DNA from: Planctomycetaceae bacterium
Lineage (GTDB): Bacteria > Planctomycetota > Phycisphaerae > Phycisphaerales > SM1A02
Length of the DNA stretch: 64,000 nucleotides
Direction of reading: 5' to 3'
NCBI GenBank assembly: GCA_947474065.1
Contig: CANJHD010000005.1
Location: 1-64,000 of the forward strand
Below the pieces are notes generated by a model that had not been told where the DNA came from, did not search any database, and worked only from the letters and a program-made list of their open reading frames with translations. How positions within the stretch are numbered: position 1 is the stretch's first letter; the number at the start of each line of letters is the position of its first letter. The position numbers and the translations under genes are program-made. This document shows positions 53,394 through 62,017 of this stretch, piece after piece.

Positions 53394-54227
53394 TTATGGC
53401 AAAAGTTGCGCGCGAAAGGTTTCTGGCTGAAATTGGCCAGAACCGCCCGAACCACTCGCGCCCGGCGTCAATTCCCTATGAAAGAACACGGCCTGCGAAC
53501 CAATTCCTAACTCAGCCTGAAGCGCCCGAACGAGACTCAATAATTCATGGGCCTGCCGATCCGTGAATGCCCGCCGTTCACCATTTCCCACCAAACACAC
53601 CGCAATTGCTCTTCGATTCAAGTCTTCGGATGAAAGCGGGGCTTCGTGGGCCCGGAGTGGCCACGGTGCACGCATCGCCACATTGGCGTGCGCGCCCGCG
53701 AGCTGGCGCTCCCATCGGAACCCCACCGCAACTTGCCCGTCTTCCATTCCCTGACCGTTTCCAATCACAAAGTGATAGCCGAGCCCCGAAAGCCCAGCAT
53801 CCAAGTGTCGACGCTCAAGTGCGGCAACATCGCCCGCCGGTGATCCACTGTCATAAATAACGATCGCCCGCCACTGATCGCGCGCCATCGGTGTGTCCCG
53901 CGGCGCAATGCGCGGCGTGATCGCCACCACTGATGGCACGATCGACGCCACAGGCGGCTCGCGCAGATCGCGAGAAGTGCGCATACTGATGACTCCACGT
54001 GCAGGTGCAGCAGTCCACAGAATTCCAATGCTTATCGTGCAGGCAACAGCAAATGCTGCCCACACAACCAAAGATCGCGGCAGTGGTGCCCGAGTTGGTC
54101 GATCTTCGGACGCAAGATCAGACGAAACGCTCTGTAAAGAAGCGCTTGAAGCGAGGTGGAGGTTTCCGAGGTGCTCAACGTCCGTGTTCACTATGACTCG
54201 CGCGTTCCATTGCGCATCTCCCGCCAA
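53394..54227 (-). CDS. Membrane-anchored PGRP/amidase_2-like protein, zinc site degenerate
   Basis: 277 residues from a TTG at 54227; a GTG at 54191 is an alternative and the start is uncertain. A membrane helix (SLVVWAAFAVACTISIGILW) near residues 50-70 is followed by an N-acetylmuramoyl-L-alanine amidase (amidase_2/PGRP) domain: WRAIVIYDSGSPAGDVAALE, GLGYHFVIGNG, GAHA and FFHRELTPGA. The first zinc ligand, normally in I-V-I-H-H-S, is replaced (IYDS), and the final Cys after T-x-C-P-G is absent. It may bind peptidoglycan without cleaving it. It is the fourth gene in line after rex. Confidence 0.72.
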   Translation of the reverse strand: MAGDAQWNARVIVNTDVEHLGNLHLASSASLQSVSSDLASEDRPTRAPLPRSLVVWAAFAVACTISIGILWTAAPARGVISMRTSRDLREPPVASIVPSVVAITPRIAPRDTPMARDQWRAIVIYDSGSPAGDVAALERRHLDAGLSGLGYHFVIGNGQGMEDGQVAVGFRWERQLAGAHANVAMRAPWPLRAHEAPLSSEDLNRRAIAVCLVGNGERRAFTDRQAHELLSLVRALQAELGIGSQAVFFHRELTPGASGSGGSGQFQPETFRAQLLP

Positions 54228-54254
54228 TTCATCGGCGCAGTCCGTCCCCTTCGT

Positions 54255-54512
54255 TCAAGATTCCGCAGACTTTGGCGCCAACCGGGCGCGCAGGGCTGGT
54301 TGGGGGGTGCCAAACACATCCGGCTCATCCTTGGGGGCAGCCCCGGTCCGCATTGAGTCGAACTTCTCAAACTGCGTGCGCGGCGCACTCTCGGGGAAAA
54401 GCGGCTTTGTGCAGCCCGTTGCAGTCAATGAGACCCCCGCGAGGCCGACGGCCAAGAAAGTCACCATGAATCGACGGGCACTCGCAGAACTCATAAAGGT
54501 CATAGTACCCAT
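54255..54512 (-). CDS. Small lipoprotein
   Basis: 85 residues from the ATG at 54512, which shares one base with the upstream stop (TGATG) and follows GGGAG. A signal segment (RRFMVTFLAVGLAGVSLTATGC) ends in a lipobox Cys. The mature part (~55 residues) is Pro/Lys-rich with no recognised domain. ATGs at 54503 and 54494 are alternatives. It sits between the coiled-coil lipoprotein and the PGRP-like gene and is likely co-transcribed. Confidence 0.65.
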   Translation of the reverse strand: MGTMTFMSSASARRFMVTFLAVGLAGVSLTATGCTKPLFPESAPRTQFEKFDSMRTGAAPKDEPDVFGTPQPALRARLAPKSAES

Positions 54513-55204
54513 CACTCCCGAGGCGCCGCCACCGCACCCGAGGTTCGAAAGGTCTGCCCCGTCCAACCGTCAGTACACGCGACCGCCACGGTCCAGGCGA
54601 CCTTGGGTGGTGCCGAGGCCGGCACGAGCACCGGCACCTCCAGTGCGTAGTGCGTACCCATAAACGCGGCGCGCCACGATGCACGCAATTCTCCTGGCGA
54701 TATAGAACGATGGCCGAGTTCCATGACCTTGCCAGCAGGATCCACAATCGCAACGGTCACCTCACAACGCCCCGCCACCTGAAGTACGCGCCCAAGTCCG
54801 TCGCGAGGTTCCACCGCGACGCGGACGATGGCATGGCGGGAGGGCCCTGCATCTGCCGCCACCGCAGTCCACTCCGACGAACCACCTGCGAATGCCAAGG
54901 TCACCATGCGCGGTGTCGCCTCCGCCACTTCGCGATCGACCGCACCGACAGCGTTCGCCCGTGCAATCTGCTCCTGTGCCGCCGCCAACTGCGCCTGTAA
55001 TTCGGCTGACTTTCCTTCCAACTCAGTCACACGCCGCTGCAATTCCACTGACTGCACCCGAGCATCGGACAACCCATCGGGAGGCACAAGTGTCGCGCTG
55101 CAGCCAACGATCGCAACGGTGCTTAGCAGCATCACTCCAACAACAAGCGCACGCGCTCGGTTGCCGAACATCACGCCTCCAGCGCACAGAACATTCTTCT
55201 TCAT
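54512..55204 (-). CDS. Lipoprotein with coiled coil and unknown C-terminal domain
   Basis: 230 residues. The signal (RARALVVGVMLLSTVAIVGC) ends in a lipobox Cys. Residues ~45-90 form a coiled coil (VQSVELQRRVTELEGKSAEL onward). The C-terminal ~130 residues are a beta-sandwich-like domain (IVRVAVEPRDGLGRVLQVAG, CEVTVAIVDPAGKVMELGHR, HYALEVPVLVPAS). I do not recognise a family. It overlaps rex by 4 bases and the next lipoprotein by one. Confidence 0.75.
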   Translation of the reverse strand: MKKNVLCAGGVMFGNRARALVVGVMLLSTVAIVGCSATLVPPDGLSDARVQSVELQRRVTELEGKSAELQAQLAAAQEQIARANAVGAVDREVAEATPRMVTLAFAGGSSEWTAVAADAGPSRHAIVRVAVEPRDGLGRVLQVAGRCEVTVAIVDPAGKVMELGHRSISPGELRASWRAAFMGTHYALEVPVLVPASAPPKVAWTVAVACTDGWTGQTFRTSGAVAAPRE

Positions 55205-55899
55205 GCTGCCCCCCGACCGCGCCGACGCCGCGCGACTGGCTTACTTACTGCCTCGGAAATTTCCGCGATTTCACGCTGTGAAACGTCATGCACCAGATTC
55301 TCAAGCGCCGAACGAAAGTCAACATTCACCATAGCTACTCGTTTGCCGACACTCAGTAAGCGCGGTGCAAAGTTCAAGATTCCGCGTACACCCGCGGCCA
55401 CCAAGTCATCGGCGACATCCTGTGCGCACTCCGCTGGCACAGCAACGATTCCAATATCGATGCCTTCGCGTGCCACCGTTGCTGCTAAATCAGTCATCGG
55501 TCTCACGCGCAGTTGCGCCACCGTACGACCAACCACTGTGGCCGAAGCGTCGAACACTGCCACGATCTCAAATCCTTGCTCATGGAAGCTGCGATACGCA
55601 ACCAAAGCGCGCCCTATGTTCCCAGCACCCACCAACGCCGCGCGCCATTGCTTGTGCACCCCGATGACCTCGCGAATCGCCTCCGCGAGCGCCATGACCC
55701 GATAGCCGATCCCAGGCATCCCGGAATGGCCAATGATTCCCAGGTCCTTACGAACCTGCGCGTCCGCCGCGCCCACCGCTTCGCCCAATTGCCTGCTACT
55801 GACCGTCAATTGTTCGATTGCGGCCAGACGCTCCAACTCACGCAAGTACAGGCTCAGGCGCTGTGCCGTTGGTCTCGGAACTCGTGCATTGCCGGGCAT
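55201..55899 (-). CDS. rex: Redox-sensing transcriptional repressor Rex
   Basis: 232 residues. The N-terminal winged helix (RPTAQRLSLYLRELERLAAI, VSSRQLGEAVGAADAQVRKD) binds DNA. A Rossmann domain follows, with the NADH Gly motif GAGNIGRAL and the Rex-specific stretches GYRVMALAEAIREVIG, FDASATVVGRTVAQL and GILNFAPRLL. Rex leaves DNA when NADH/NAD is high. It opens an operon with two lipoproteins and a PGRP-like protein and is divergent from metF (46-base gap). I find no clear TTGTGAA-N6-TTCACAA-type Rex site in that gap. Confidence 0.93.
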   Translation of the reverse strand: MPGNARVPRPTAQRLSLYLRELERLAAIEQLTVSSRQLGEAVGAADAQVRKDLGIIGHSGMPGIGYRVMALAEAIREVIGVHKQWRAALVGAGNIGRALVAYRSFHEQGFEIVAVFDASATVVGRTVAQLRVRPMTDLAATVAREGIDIGIVAVPAECAQDVADDLVAAGVRGILNFAPRLLSVGKRVAMVNVDFRSALENLVHDVSQREIAEISEAVSKPVARRRRGRGAA

Positions 55900-55945
55900 G
55901 AGCCGAAAGTGTAGCCCCCGCGTCGCTGCCCCTTAGACTGCGCGC

Positions 55946-56872
55946 ATGCATATCCGCGACGTCCTTGCCAGGGACGGAATGACCGCCAGCTTTGAATTCT
56001 TTCCGCCCCGCACTGATACCGCGTGGAATGAATTCGTTGCATCGCTTCCAGAATTCGAAGCGCTCCAGCCATCGTTCGTGTCCGTCACCTACGGAGCCGG
56101 CGGCAGCACGCGTGACCGCACCGATGCGCTGGTTTCGCGGCTCGCCACTGACACCAAACTCGCCCCAGTGCCACACCTCACCTGTGTTGGGCATTCGACT
56201 GCTGAGATCAACCACATTCTTGAGACGTACGCAGCGCGCGGCGTTTCCAACATCCTGGCACTACGGGGCGACGCACCGCGCGCTCAAGCGGCGGGAACCA
56301 CTGACTTTCAACACGCCATCGATCTCGTTCGCGCTGTCAATACCTTCAACGAATCGGGGCGCCATCCAGATCCGCGCGGCTTCGGTATCGGCGTGGCAGG
56401 ATTCCCTGAAGGTCATTCAGAAACACCCAACACACTGCTGCAGATGGATCACCTCAAGGCGAAGGTAGACGCCGGTGCGGATTTCATCATCACGCAACTG
56501 TTCTTTGACAACAACGCATTCTTCGACTGGAAGGCGCGATGCACGCTCGCTGGAATCACCGTTCCTGTGATCGCTGGTCTGATGCCAGTCACCACCCTCG
56601 CTGGATTGAAGCGCATGGCCGAATTGGCTGCCGGAACACGCTTCCCAGCCCCACTCTTGCGCGCCATCAAGCGATGTGAAGACGATGCCGAATCCGTTGC
56701 AAATGTCGGAATTCACTGGGCCACAGAACAGGCGCGCGACCTCATCGATCGCGGAGTAGATGGAATTCACTTCTACACGCTCAATCGCAGCGATGCCACG
56801 CGTCGAATCTATCGAACGCTTGGACTTTCTGGCCGAGTCGGATCAGCTGCCACTGGCAACCAGATCCGCTGA
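55946..56872 (+). CDS. metF: 5,10-Methylenetetrahydrofolate reductase
   Basis: 308 residues of a FAD-containing TIM barrel that reduces methylene-THF to methyl-THF for methionine synthesis. Seen: SFEFFPPRTD, PSFVSVTYGAGGSTRDRT, PHLTCVGHSTAEINHIL, ILALRGDAPR, AGADFIITQLFFDN, VIAGLMPVT and GVDGIHFYTLNRS. The last 64 bases overlap, antiparallel, the 3' end of the TPR gene on the minus strand. It is divergent from rex. Confidence 0.94.
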   Translation: MHIRDVLARDGMTASFEFFPPRTDTAWNEFVASLPEFEALQPSFVSVTYGAGGSTRDRTDALVSRLATDTKLAPVPHLTCVGHSTAEINHILETYAARGVSNILALRGDAPRAQAAGTTDFQHAIDLVRAVNTFNESGRHPDPRGFGIGVAGFPEGHSETPNTLLQMDHLKAKVDAGADFIITQLFFDNNAFFDWKARCTLAGITVPVIAGLMPVTTLAGLKRMAELAAGTRFPAPLLRAIKRCEDDAESVANVGIHWATEQARDLIDRGVDGIHFYTLNRSDATRRIYRTLGLSGRVGSAATGNQIR

Positions 56873-58689
56873 AGCAGTCCCAACATCGCATCGTCGGGGC
56901 GAGATTGTCGCATTGCGTCAAGACCTTCGCGGACCACTTCGGTTCGGTCTGTTTGGAAACCGATGTAAGAAATCACCAATCCGAAATCGAAGCGATCGCT
57001 CTGCAATTCAGCAGACGCTGTCGGGGAGTTCGCGCCTGCGAGCCGCTCACGCGCCGCATTCAACGCCGCCTCAAGCCGGACAGGTGGCGGAAGTATCTCT
57101 GTTCCAAGGCGCGTGTCAATCATTTCCGGATGCATGGCAAAGAGTTTGCGCAGCGTGAGTGCGGCACTCACAGAAAGACCCGCGCCCATTTGTGCATTGG
57201 CAACACCTGCCATGGCGCCTACATTGTTTGGAAGCACCGTAAGCACTGAAGCGAATCGCTCCTCGGCGCGAAAGAACTCTCCGCGCGACATAGAAATAGC
57301 GCCAAGTTCCATCATGTCCTTGATCGCGTTCGAGTCCTCCGGTACCAACGATTGCAAGGTGCGGCCGTGCTTGAGAATGAATGCAAGGTCATCCACACTT
57401 GGTTGCCGAGCGCGCTCTTCCTTGGTCATGCCCCCACGATCGCGGCCGTTCGCATCACGCACAACGGAATCCGTGGTTTCTGTAGCGCTACCGTCACGAT
57501 TCTTGTTAGAAGGTCGCTTGTTTCCATCGCTGCCAGTACCTATTCCGGCGTTGTCTCCAGTGCTGCCGTTGGGGTTCATGCTGTCTTGGTTTGATGGATC
57601 AAGCGGCTTGCCATCTGTCCCCAGTTGCCTCGCGAGCGTCGGATCAATGGGCGCTGTTTCTCCGCGCGGCCCAGCCGTACCACGCTCGCGATTCTCGGAA
57701 CCGCTTCGCATTAATCGGTCACGCAGCCAATCCATGTCTGGCCCGAGCTCTAACTCAATTTGTTTGGCTCGCGCCGCGCGATCCGCTTCCGAAGCAGGTG
57801 TCGGCACTAGATCACCAGCACGCGCGCGGAGTGTGTCATAGATTGATGAATACTCCGGGGCAAGCGTCGGGCGAATGCGTGCTGTGTCGGCCAACGAATC
57901 CCCAGCCAACAGCGATGACTGTGACAGTGGATCAGTGACCATCTCGCGCTTGGTGCGACCCTGCAGAATGTCTTGCCTGAGTCGTTGCCGGTCATAGGTA
58001 CTCAGCCCCATGTTTCCTAGCAAATCATCAATTCCTTGTTCGCGGCGCACCTCACGCCCGTTCGCGGCGCTAATCGCCTGAGTCACACGCCAATTCAGGC
58101 GATCACCGGTGTCGCGCGCATTTGCGGGATCAATAATGTCCGCTTGTCGCTTCATCTTCTTGCTGCTGTCAGCCGTGAACCGATCGAAGGCGATGCGCGC
58201 ATCGAGTGGCTGCTGATTAGTCAAGATGTCGCGTGCCGAAGCATTGGCATAAGTGCGCGTGTACATGATGGCACCGAACGCCTGACTCGCTTGCAGCGGG
58301 TTGTAGGTCGCCTGCGCCATATACGGGCTGGAGTAAACGCTGTACGCGCGCCAAGAACGGTTGTCATCAGACCCAGTCTGACCAGTGAATTCCGATTGCT
58401 CGCGGTAGCCAACGCTGCCGCGGAACCCACGACCGCCGGCAACGTCGCCAGTAACAATCAGGTTGCGGGAGAAGTAATCTTCCTTCGCCCGGGCACCATT
58501 TTCACCCAAAGCGCCAACGCGCGAATTCGCATCAAGCACCCCTTGATTCGAAGTCAAGCGCGGATTTGAATGCCGCGTATCACGCGAAAGCGCGTCACCA
58601 CCACCGAGTGCGTTCTGCGCGCTTGCGGCGCGCACGCTTGCTAGGAGGATGATCGCCACAACCGAAGTCCGGAGCGTGATCTGCTGCAT
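56809..58689 (-). CDS. Secreted protein with TPR-like C-terminal region
   Basis: 626 residues with a signal peptide (MQQITLRTSVVAIILLASVRAASA). The N-terminal two thirds are Arg/Asp/Gln-rich and apparently disordered in parts, with an Asn/Ser/Gly-rich linker near residues 345-410. Residues ~430-560 look like two or three TPR units (MMELGAISMSRGEFFRAEER, FASVLTVLPNNVGAMAGVAN). No catalytic motif is seen. I do not recognise the family as a whole. Its 3' end runs 64 bases into metF on the opposite strand. It is divergent from the unknown gene at 58724 (34-base gap). Confidence 0.8.
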   Translation of the reverse strand: MQQITLRTSVVAIILLASVRAASAQNALGGGDALSRDTRHSNPRLTSNQGVLDANSRVGALGENGARAKEDYFSRNLIVTGDVAGGRGFRGSVGYREQSEFTGQTGSDDNRSWRAYSVYSSPYMAQATYNPLQASQAFGAIMYTRTYANASARDILTNQQPLDARIAFDRFTADSSKKMKRQADIIDPANARDTGDRLNWRVTQAISAANGREVRREQGIDDLLGNMGLSTYDRQRLRQDILQGRTKREMVTDPLSQSSLLAGDSLADTARIRPTLAPEYSSIYDTLRARAGDLVPTPASEADRAARAKQIELELGPDMDWLRDRLMRSGSENRERGTAGPRGETAPIDPTLARQLGTDGKPLDPSNQDSMNPNGSTGDNAGIGTGSDGNKRPSNKNRDGSATETTDSVVRDANGRDRGGMTKEERARQPSVDDLAFILKHGRTLQSLVPEDSNAIKDMMELGAISMSRGEFFRAEERFASVLTVLPNNVGAMAGVANAQMGAGLSVSAALTLRKLFAMHPEMIDTRLGTEILPPPVRLEAALNAARERLAGANSPTASAELQSDRFDFGLVISYIGFQTDRTEVVREGLDAMRQSRPDDAMLGLLQRIWLPVAADPTRPESPSVR

Positions 58690-58723
58690 AACTCAAGCGT
58701 AGCATTCATACAGAGCGCTACCA

Positions 58724-59434
58724 ATGCACCAGATGCAAGAAACTCCTGATGACCGGGAATTCCCCACCCCAAAGCACGGGACAAAGGTCAGTCCCATTGC
58801 TATTGGTCTCACATTCGCCATGGTGATCTTTGCCGTGGTGATCGGTCTCACCGGACCACGCCTGCGCGAGCGCCAAGGCACCACACAACAAGACCTGCCG
58901 ATTGGTGACCTTGCCACCATCGCTGCCATGCATGAACTGCGTGCCACCACCGATATTGCCGAAGGGCGTGACCGCGAAGCCGCACTCGCAAAGTTGCCCG
59001 AACTGATGCGCGAAGCACTCGGCGCGCGGGGCGCTCGAGTCCCCTCTTCATCAGTTACCTCCACCACGACAGTTGCTGGTTCAACCGAGCCGACACCTGC
59101 CCCCGACCTATCGCCGGCGGGCTGGTTCGCTGATGACGCGCGGAATGTCGAACTCGCCCCCGGCGTCCTTGGCACCATGGTGCTGTACAGAAATCATGAA
59201 ACCAATGCCATTCTCTCCGTCATCATGCTCCCGGATGACGGGCGCACAGTGCGTTTCGATGGATTTGGCCAAGCCATACCGATCGCCCCGGGCGATGAGT
59301 GGCTGCAGGTGCTTGCTGCTGACGAAAGCGGAAATGCGCGCACCGCATACGCGCTCTCCGATGGTCGCATCTTGTGGCTTGCGCTTGGAAATGGCAAGCC
59401 AGCCGTCGCCCGGATTGCCAAACTACTGAAGTAA
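58724..59434 (+). CDS. Single-pass membrane protein of unknown function
   Basis: 236 residues. A short cytoplasmic tail and one membrane helix (VSPIAIGLTFAMVIFAVVIG, about residues 22-44) are followed by a Glu/Arg-rich helix region, then a Ser/Thr/Pro linker. The C-terminal domain looks beta-rich (VLGTMVLYRNHETNAILSVI, GDEWLQVLAADESGNARTAY). It resembles the layout of membrane anti-sigma or scaffold proteins, but no HTH or zinc motif is visible, so no function is proposed. It lies upstream of metG, 98 bases apart, on the same strand. Confidence 0.75.
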   Translation: MHQMQETPDDREFPTPKHGTKVSPIAIGLTFAMVIFAVVIGLTGPRLRERQGTTQQDLPIGDLATIAAMHELRATTDIAEGRDREAALAKLPELMREALGARGARVPSSSVTSTTTVAGSTEPTPAPDLSPAGWFADDARNVELAPGVLGTMVLYRNHETNAILSVIMLPDDGRTVRFDGFGQAIPIAPGDEWLQVLAADESGNARTAYALSDGRILWLALGNGKPAVARIAKLLK

Positions 59435-59532
59435 CCAAGAAAGGCGCCCGTCGGCACCGGCACAGGCGCTGTCGGCGTACCGACCTTCGGCCGCGGCCAT
59501 CCCGCATCCACGGACTACCATCCGCGCCTCAC

Positions 59533-61074
59533 ATGCCCGCTTACATCACCACGCCCATCTACTACGTCAACGACCGACCGCACATCGGCCACGCCTACAC
59601 CACCACCGTCTGCGATGTATGGGCACGCGCCATGCGCCTGCGCGGTGAGGATGTCTTCTTCCTAACCGGCACCGACGAACACGGCGTAAAGGTGGAAAAG
59701 AGCGCTGCTACCAAGGGCGTCACCCCGCAAGCGCTCGCAGATGAAAATGCCGCTGAGTTTCAGCGCGTTCTCAAAGTATTCGGTCTGACGAATGATGATT
59801 TCATCCGTACCACCGAACCTCGCCATGAGAAGCAGGTGCAGTACTTCGTCAAGCGTCTCTTGGATGCTGGGAGCGTCTACCTCGGCACCTTCGAAGGCTG
59901 GTATGACGAAGGCCAGGAGGAGTATTACACAGAGACGCGCGCTAAAGAACTGGACTACAAGAGCCCGATCAGCGGTCGACCGCTTACCCGTGCAACCGAG
60001 CAGAACTATTACTTCAAGTTGAGTTCGTTTCAGAAGCGGCTTGAAGACTTCTTTGCTGCTAACCCTGATTTCGTGCAGCCCGCTGCGCGCCGAAACGAAG
60101 TGCTCGGACGCCTGCGCGATGGTCTCCAAGATGTTCCTGTGACGCGCACGAACTTTACTTGGGGCATTCCGTTTCCTGGCGATGAGAAGCATGTCATCTA
60201 TGTGTGGATTGACGCGCTCTTCAACTACATCACCGCGCTTGGCCTTGGTGAGCCTGGCGGCTTACTCGCCACGCAGCGCGCCAAGTACTGGCCCGCTGCG
60301 TACCACGTGATCGGCAAAGAGATTCTTTGGTTCCACGCAGTCATCTGGCCAGCGCTCCTGATGGCGCTCGAACTCCCCATGCCGCGCCGCATTCACGCGC
60401 ACAGCTTCTGGATTGCCGACGGTCAGAAGATGTCGAAGTCCATGGGTAATTTCGTGGATCTCCCTACTATTGAGGGCTACTTTGCCAAGTACGGCTTAGA
60501 TGCTTGGCGCTGGTACATGGCCACGCAGGGTCCGCTGCAAGCAAGCGATTCTGATTTCCGCGCGCAACACTTTCATGAGACCTACACCAGTGAGCTCGTG
60601 AATGTGGTTGGCAACTGCCCAAGCCGCGTCACTGCCATGATCAGTAAATACTTTGAAGGCAAGATGCCCGCAGACAGCCAAGCGGGCGGCGAATGGCCAG
60701 CGAAGTGTGCTGCTGCAGTGGCACAGTGGAGTGCTGCGATTGATGAACTTGATCTTGTTGGCGCGGCGCAGGCTGCAATGAGTTTGTTGCGCGAGGTGGA
60801 CGCGTTTATTCACCGCACCGAGCCATTCAAGTTGGCGAAGGACCCCGCGCGTACTGGTGAACTGTGCAGCATCTTGGCGCAGTGCGCCGAAACGGTGCGC
60901 ATTGCCGGCGTCATGCTTGAGCCATTCCTGCCGGAGAAGATGGCCGAACTACGCATCGCGCTTGGCCAGGGTGACGCGCCTGCAGCAACCATGGCGGAGC
61001 GCACGACCTGGGGGCGGATTGCCGCAGGAACGCAGCTCGTGAAGTGTGCATTGTTTCCACGCGTCGAAGTGTAA
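59533..61074 (+). CDS. metG: Methionyl-tRNA synthetase (short, MetG2-like type)
   Basis: 513 residues from the ATG at 59533 (MPAYITTPIYYVND); a longer upstream frame is not family-like. The class I HIGH motif is RPHIGHAYTTT and KMSKS is DGQKMSKSMGN. Also GTDEHGVKVEKSA, EGWYDEGQEEYYTE and HVIGKEILWFHAVIWPALLM. The zinc-knuckle cysteines of the long type are absent, and there is no C-terminal EMAP/Trbp111-like domain, as in the short bacterial form. A helical anticodon domain ends the protein. Confidence 0.95.
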   Translation: MPAYITTPIYYVNDRPHIGHAYTTTVCDVWARAMRLRGEDVFFLTGTDEHGVKVEKSAATKGVTPQALADENAAEFQRVLKVFGLTNDDFIRTTEPRHEKQVQYFVKRLLDAGSVYLGTFEGWYDEGQEEYYTETRAKELDYKSPISGRPLTRATEQNYYFKLSSFQKRLEDFFAANPDFVQPAARRNEVLGRLRDGLQDVPVTRTNFTWGIPFPGDEKHVIYVWIDALFNYITALGLGEPGGLLATQRAKYWPAAYHVIGKEILWFHAVIWPALLMALELPMPRRIHAHSFWIADGQKMSKSMGNFVDLPTIEGYFAKYGLDAWRWYMATQGPLQASDSDFRAQHFHETYTSELVNVVGNCPSRVTAMISKYFEGKMPADSQAGGEWPAKCAAAVAQWSAAIDELDLVGAAQAAMSLLREVDAFIHRTEPFKLAKDPARTGELCSILAQCAETVRIAGVMLEPFLPEKMAELRIALGQGDAPAATMAERTTWGRIAAGTQLVKCALFPRVEV

Positions 61075-61165
61075 AAATTAGGGCACGGCGACGCCGCTCA
61101 TCATTGAATGATGACGATTAACGCTCATTAACGCTGATCAATACGAAGCGAACCGGATCAGCCCA

Positions 61166-61858
61166 TCAATCCATGAACCGCACGTGACCTGTGTCGACGT
61201 CGTACATGGCGCCCAAGATGGTCAATTCGCCCGCCTTTTCTGCGTCGCGCAGCAGTGCGCTGTCCGTTCGCAACTTCTGCATCTGATGACGAACATTCGC
61301 TTCGCAGCAGGTCGTGACAAGTTCGAACGATGCAGTATCAGTGGGGGCCTTAAGAACGCCCTTCAAGCCTGGTTGAATCGCCGCGGCAAGCGATGCCATG
61401 TTGCTCGGCAGTGGCTTTCCTTTGATCGTCGCCTCCACGGCGCCGCACTTGGTGTGACCAAGCACCACAATCGTGTGCATGCCGAGCGCCTTCAGGCCGT
61501 ACTCAAATGTGCCGTTACCTTCAGTTGTTTCGATGTTTCCTGCTACGCGCACGACAAAGAGGTCGCCGACACCTTGGTCGAAGATGAGCTCCACTGGAAC
61601 GCGTGAATCAGCACAAGACAAGATTCCAACGGACGGGCTCTGGCCATAGGTACCAGTCTTGATGACAGATGATTGCTGCCAAGCATGCGCCTCCATGCCA
61701 CCATCAAGGAACCGCTTGTTGCCAGCTTCCAGTTCAGAGCGTGCTGCATGCGGCGCAATGCCGCTAACGCCCATTGACTGGGAACGCGAGACTTGGCTTG
61801 ATGATGTTGCCGCGCAACCGCACAGGGTGAGAGCAACAAGGAATCCGGCCGTCTTCAT
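61166..61858 (-). CDS. Beta-class carbonic anhydrase with lipoprotein signal
   Basis: About 230 residues from the ATG at 61858; an ATG six codons upstream (61876) is possible. The signal (MKTAGFLVALTLCGC) ends in a lipobox Cys, so the enzyme is likely lipid-anchored outside the cytoplasm. Beta-CA motifs: SCADSRVPVELIFDQG (zinc Cys and the Asp-Arg dyad), DLFVVRVAGN, and GHTKCGAVEA (zinc His and Cys). It interconverts CO2 and bicarbonate. It lies downstream of the porin gene on the same strand, 143 bases away. Confidence 0.92.
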   Translation of the reverse strand: MKTAGFLVALTLCGCAATSSSQVSRSQSMGVSGIAPHAARSELEAGNKRFLDGGMEAHAWQQSSVIKTGTYGQSPSVGILSCADSRVPVELIFDQGVGDLFVVRVAGNIETTEGNGTFEYGLKALGMHTIVVLGHTKCGAVEATIKGKPLPSNMASLAAAIQPGLKGVLKAPTDTASFELVTTCCEANVRHQMQKLRTDSALLRDAEKAGELTILGAMYDVDTGHVRFMD

Positions 61859-61986
61859 GTATGTATTGATTGGCATAGTGCGGGCAGACTAGCAAATTGC
61901 TGGAGCGCGTATCCACCGAGAAAATCGCGGAAATCTTACTGCAAATCCATCTTCTTCGAAATACATCGCCTAGAAACGCATCTGCG

Positions 61987-62017
61987 TAGAACATCACCTG
62001 CCTAGAACATCACCTGC
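61987..62017. repeat. 15-bp tandem duplication across the porin stop codon
   Basis: TAGAACATCACCTGC occurs at 61987-62001 and again at 62003-62017, a 16-base period. On the minus strand it duplicates the last codons of the porin plus its stop, consistent with a recent slippage event. Confidence 0.7.

Noticed and set aside
58693-59178. 161-residue minus-strand frame between the TPR gene and metG
   Set aside because: It is antisense to the single-pass membrane protein and is Arg/Ser-rich without domain character.
61987-62017. Short direct repeat as a CRISPR fragment
   Set aside because: Only two adjacent copies with a 1-base gap and no spacers; it is a tandem duplication.
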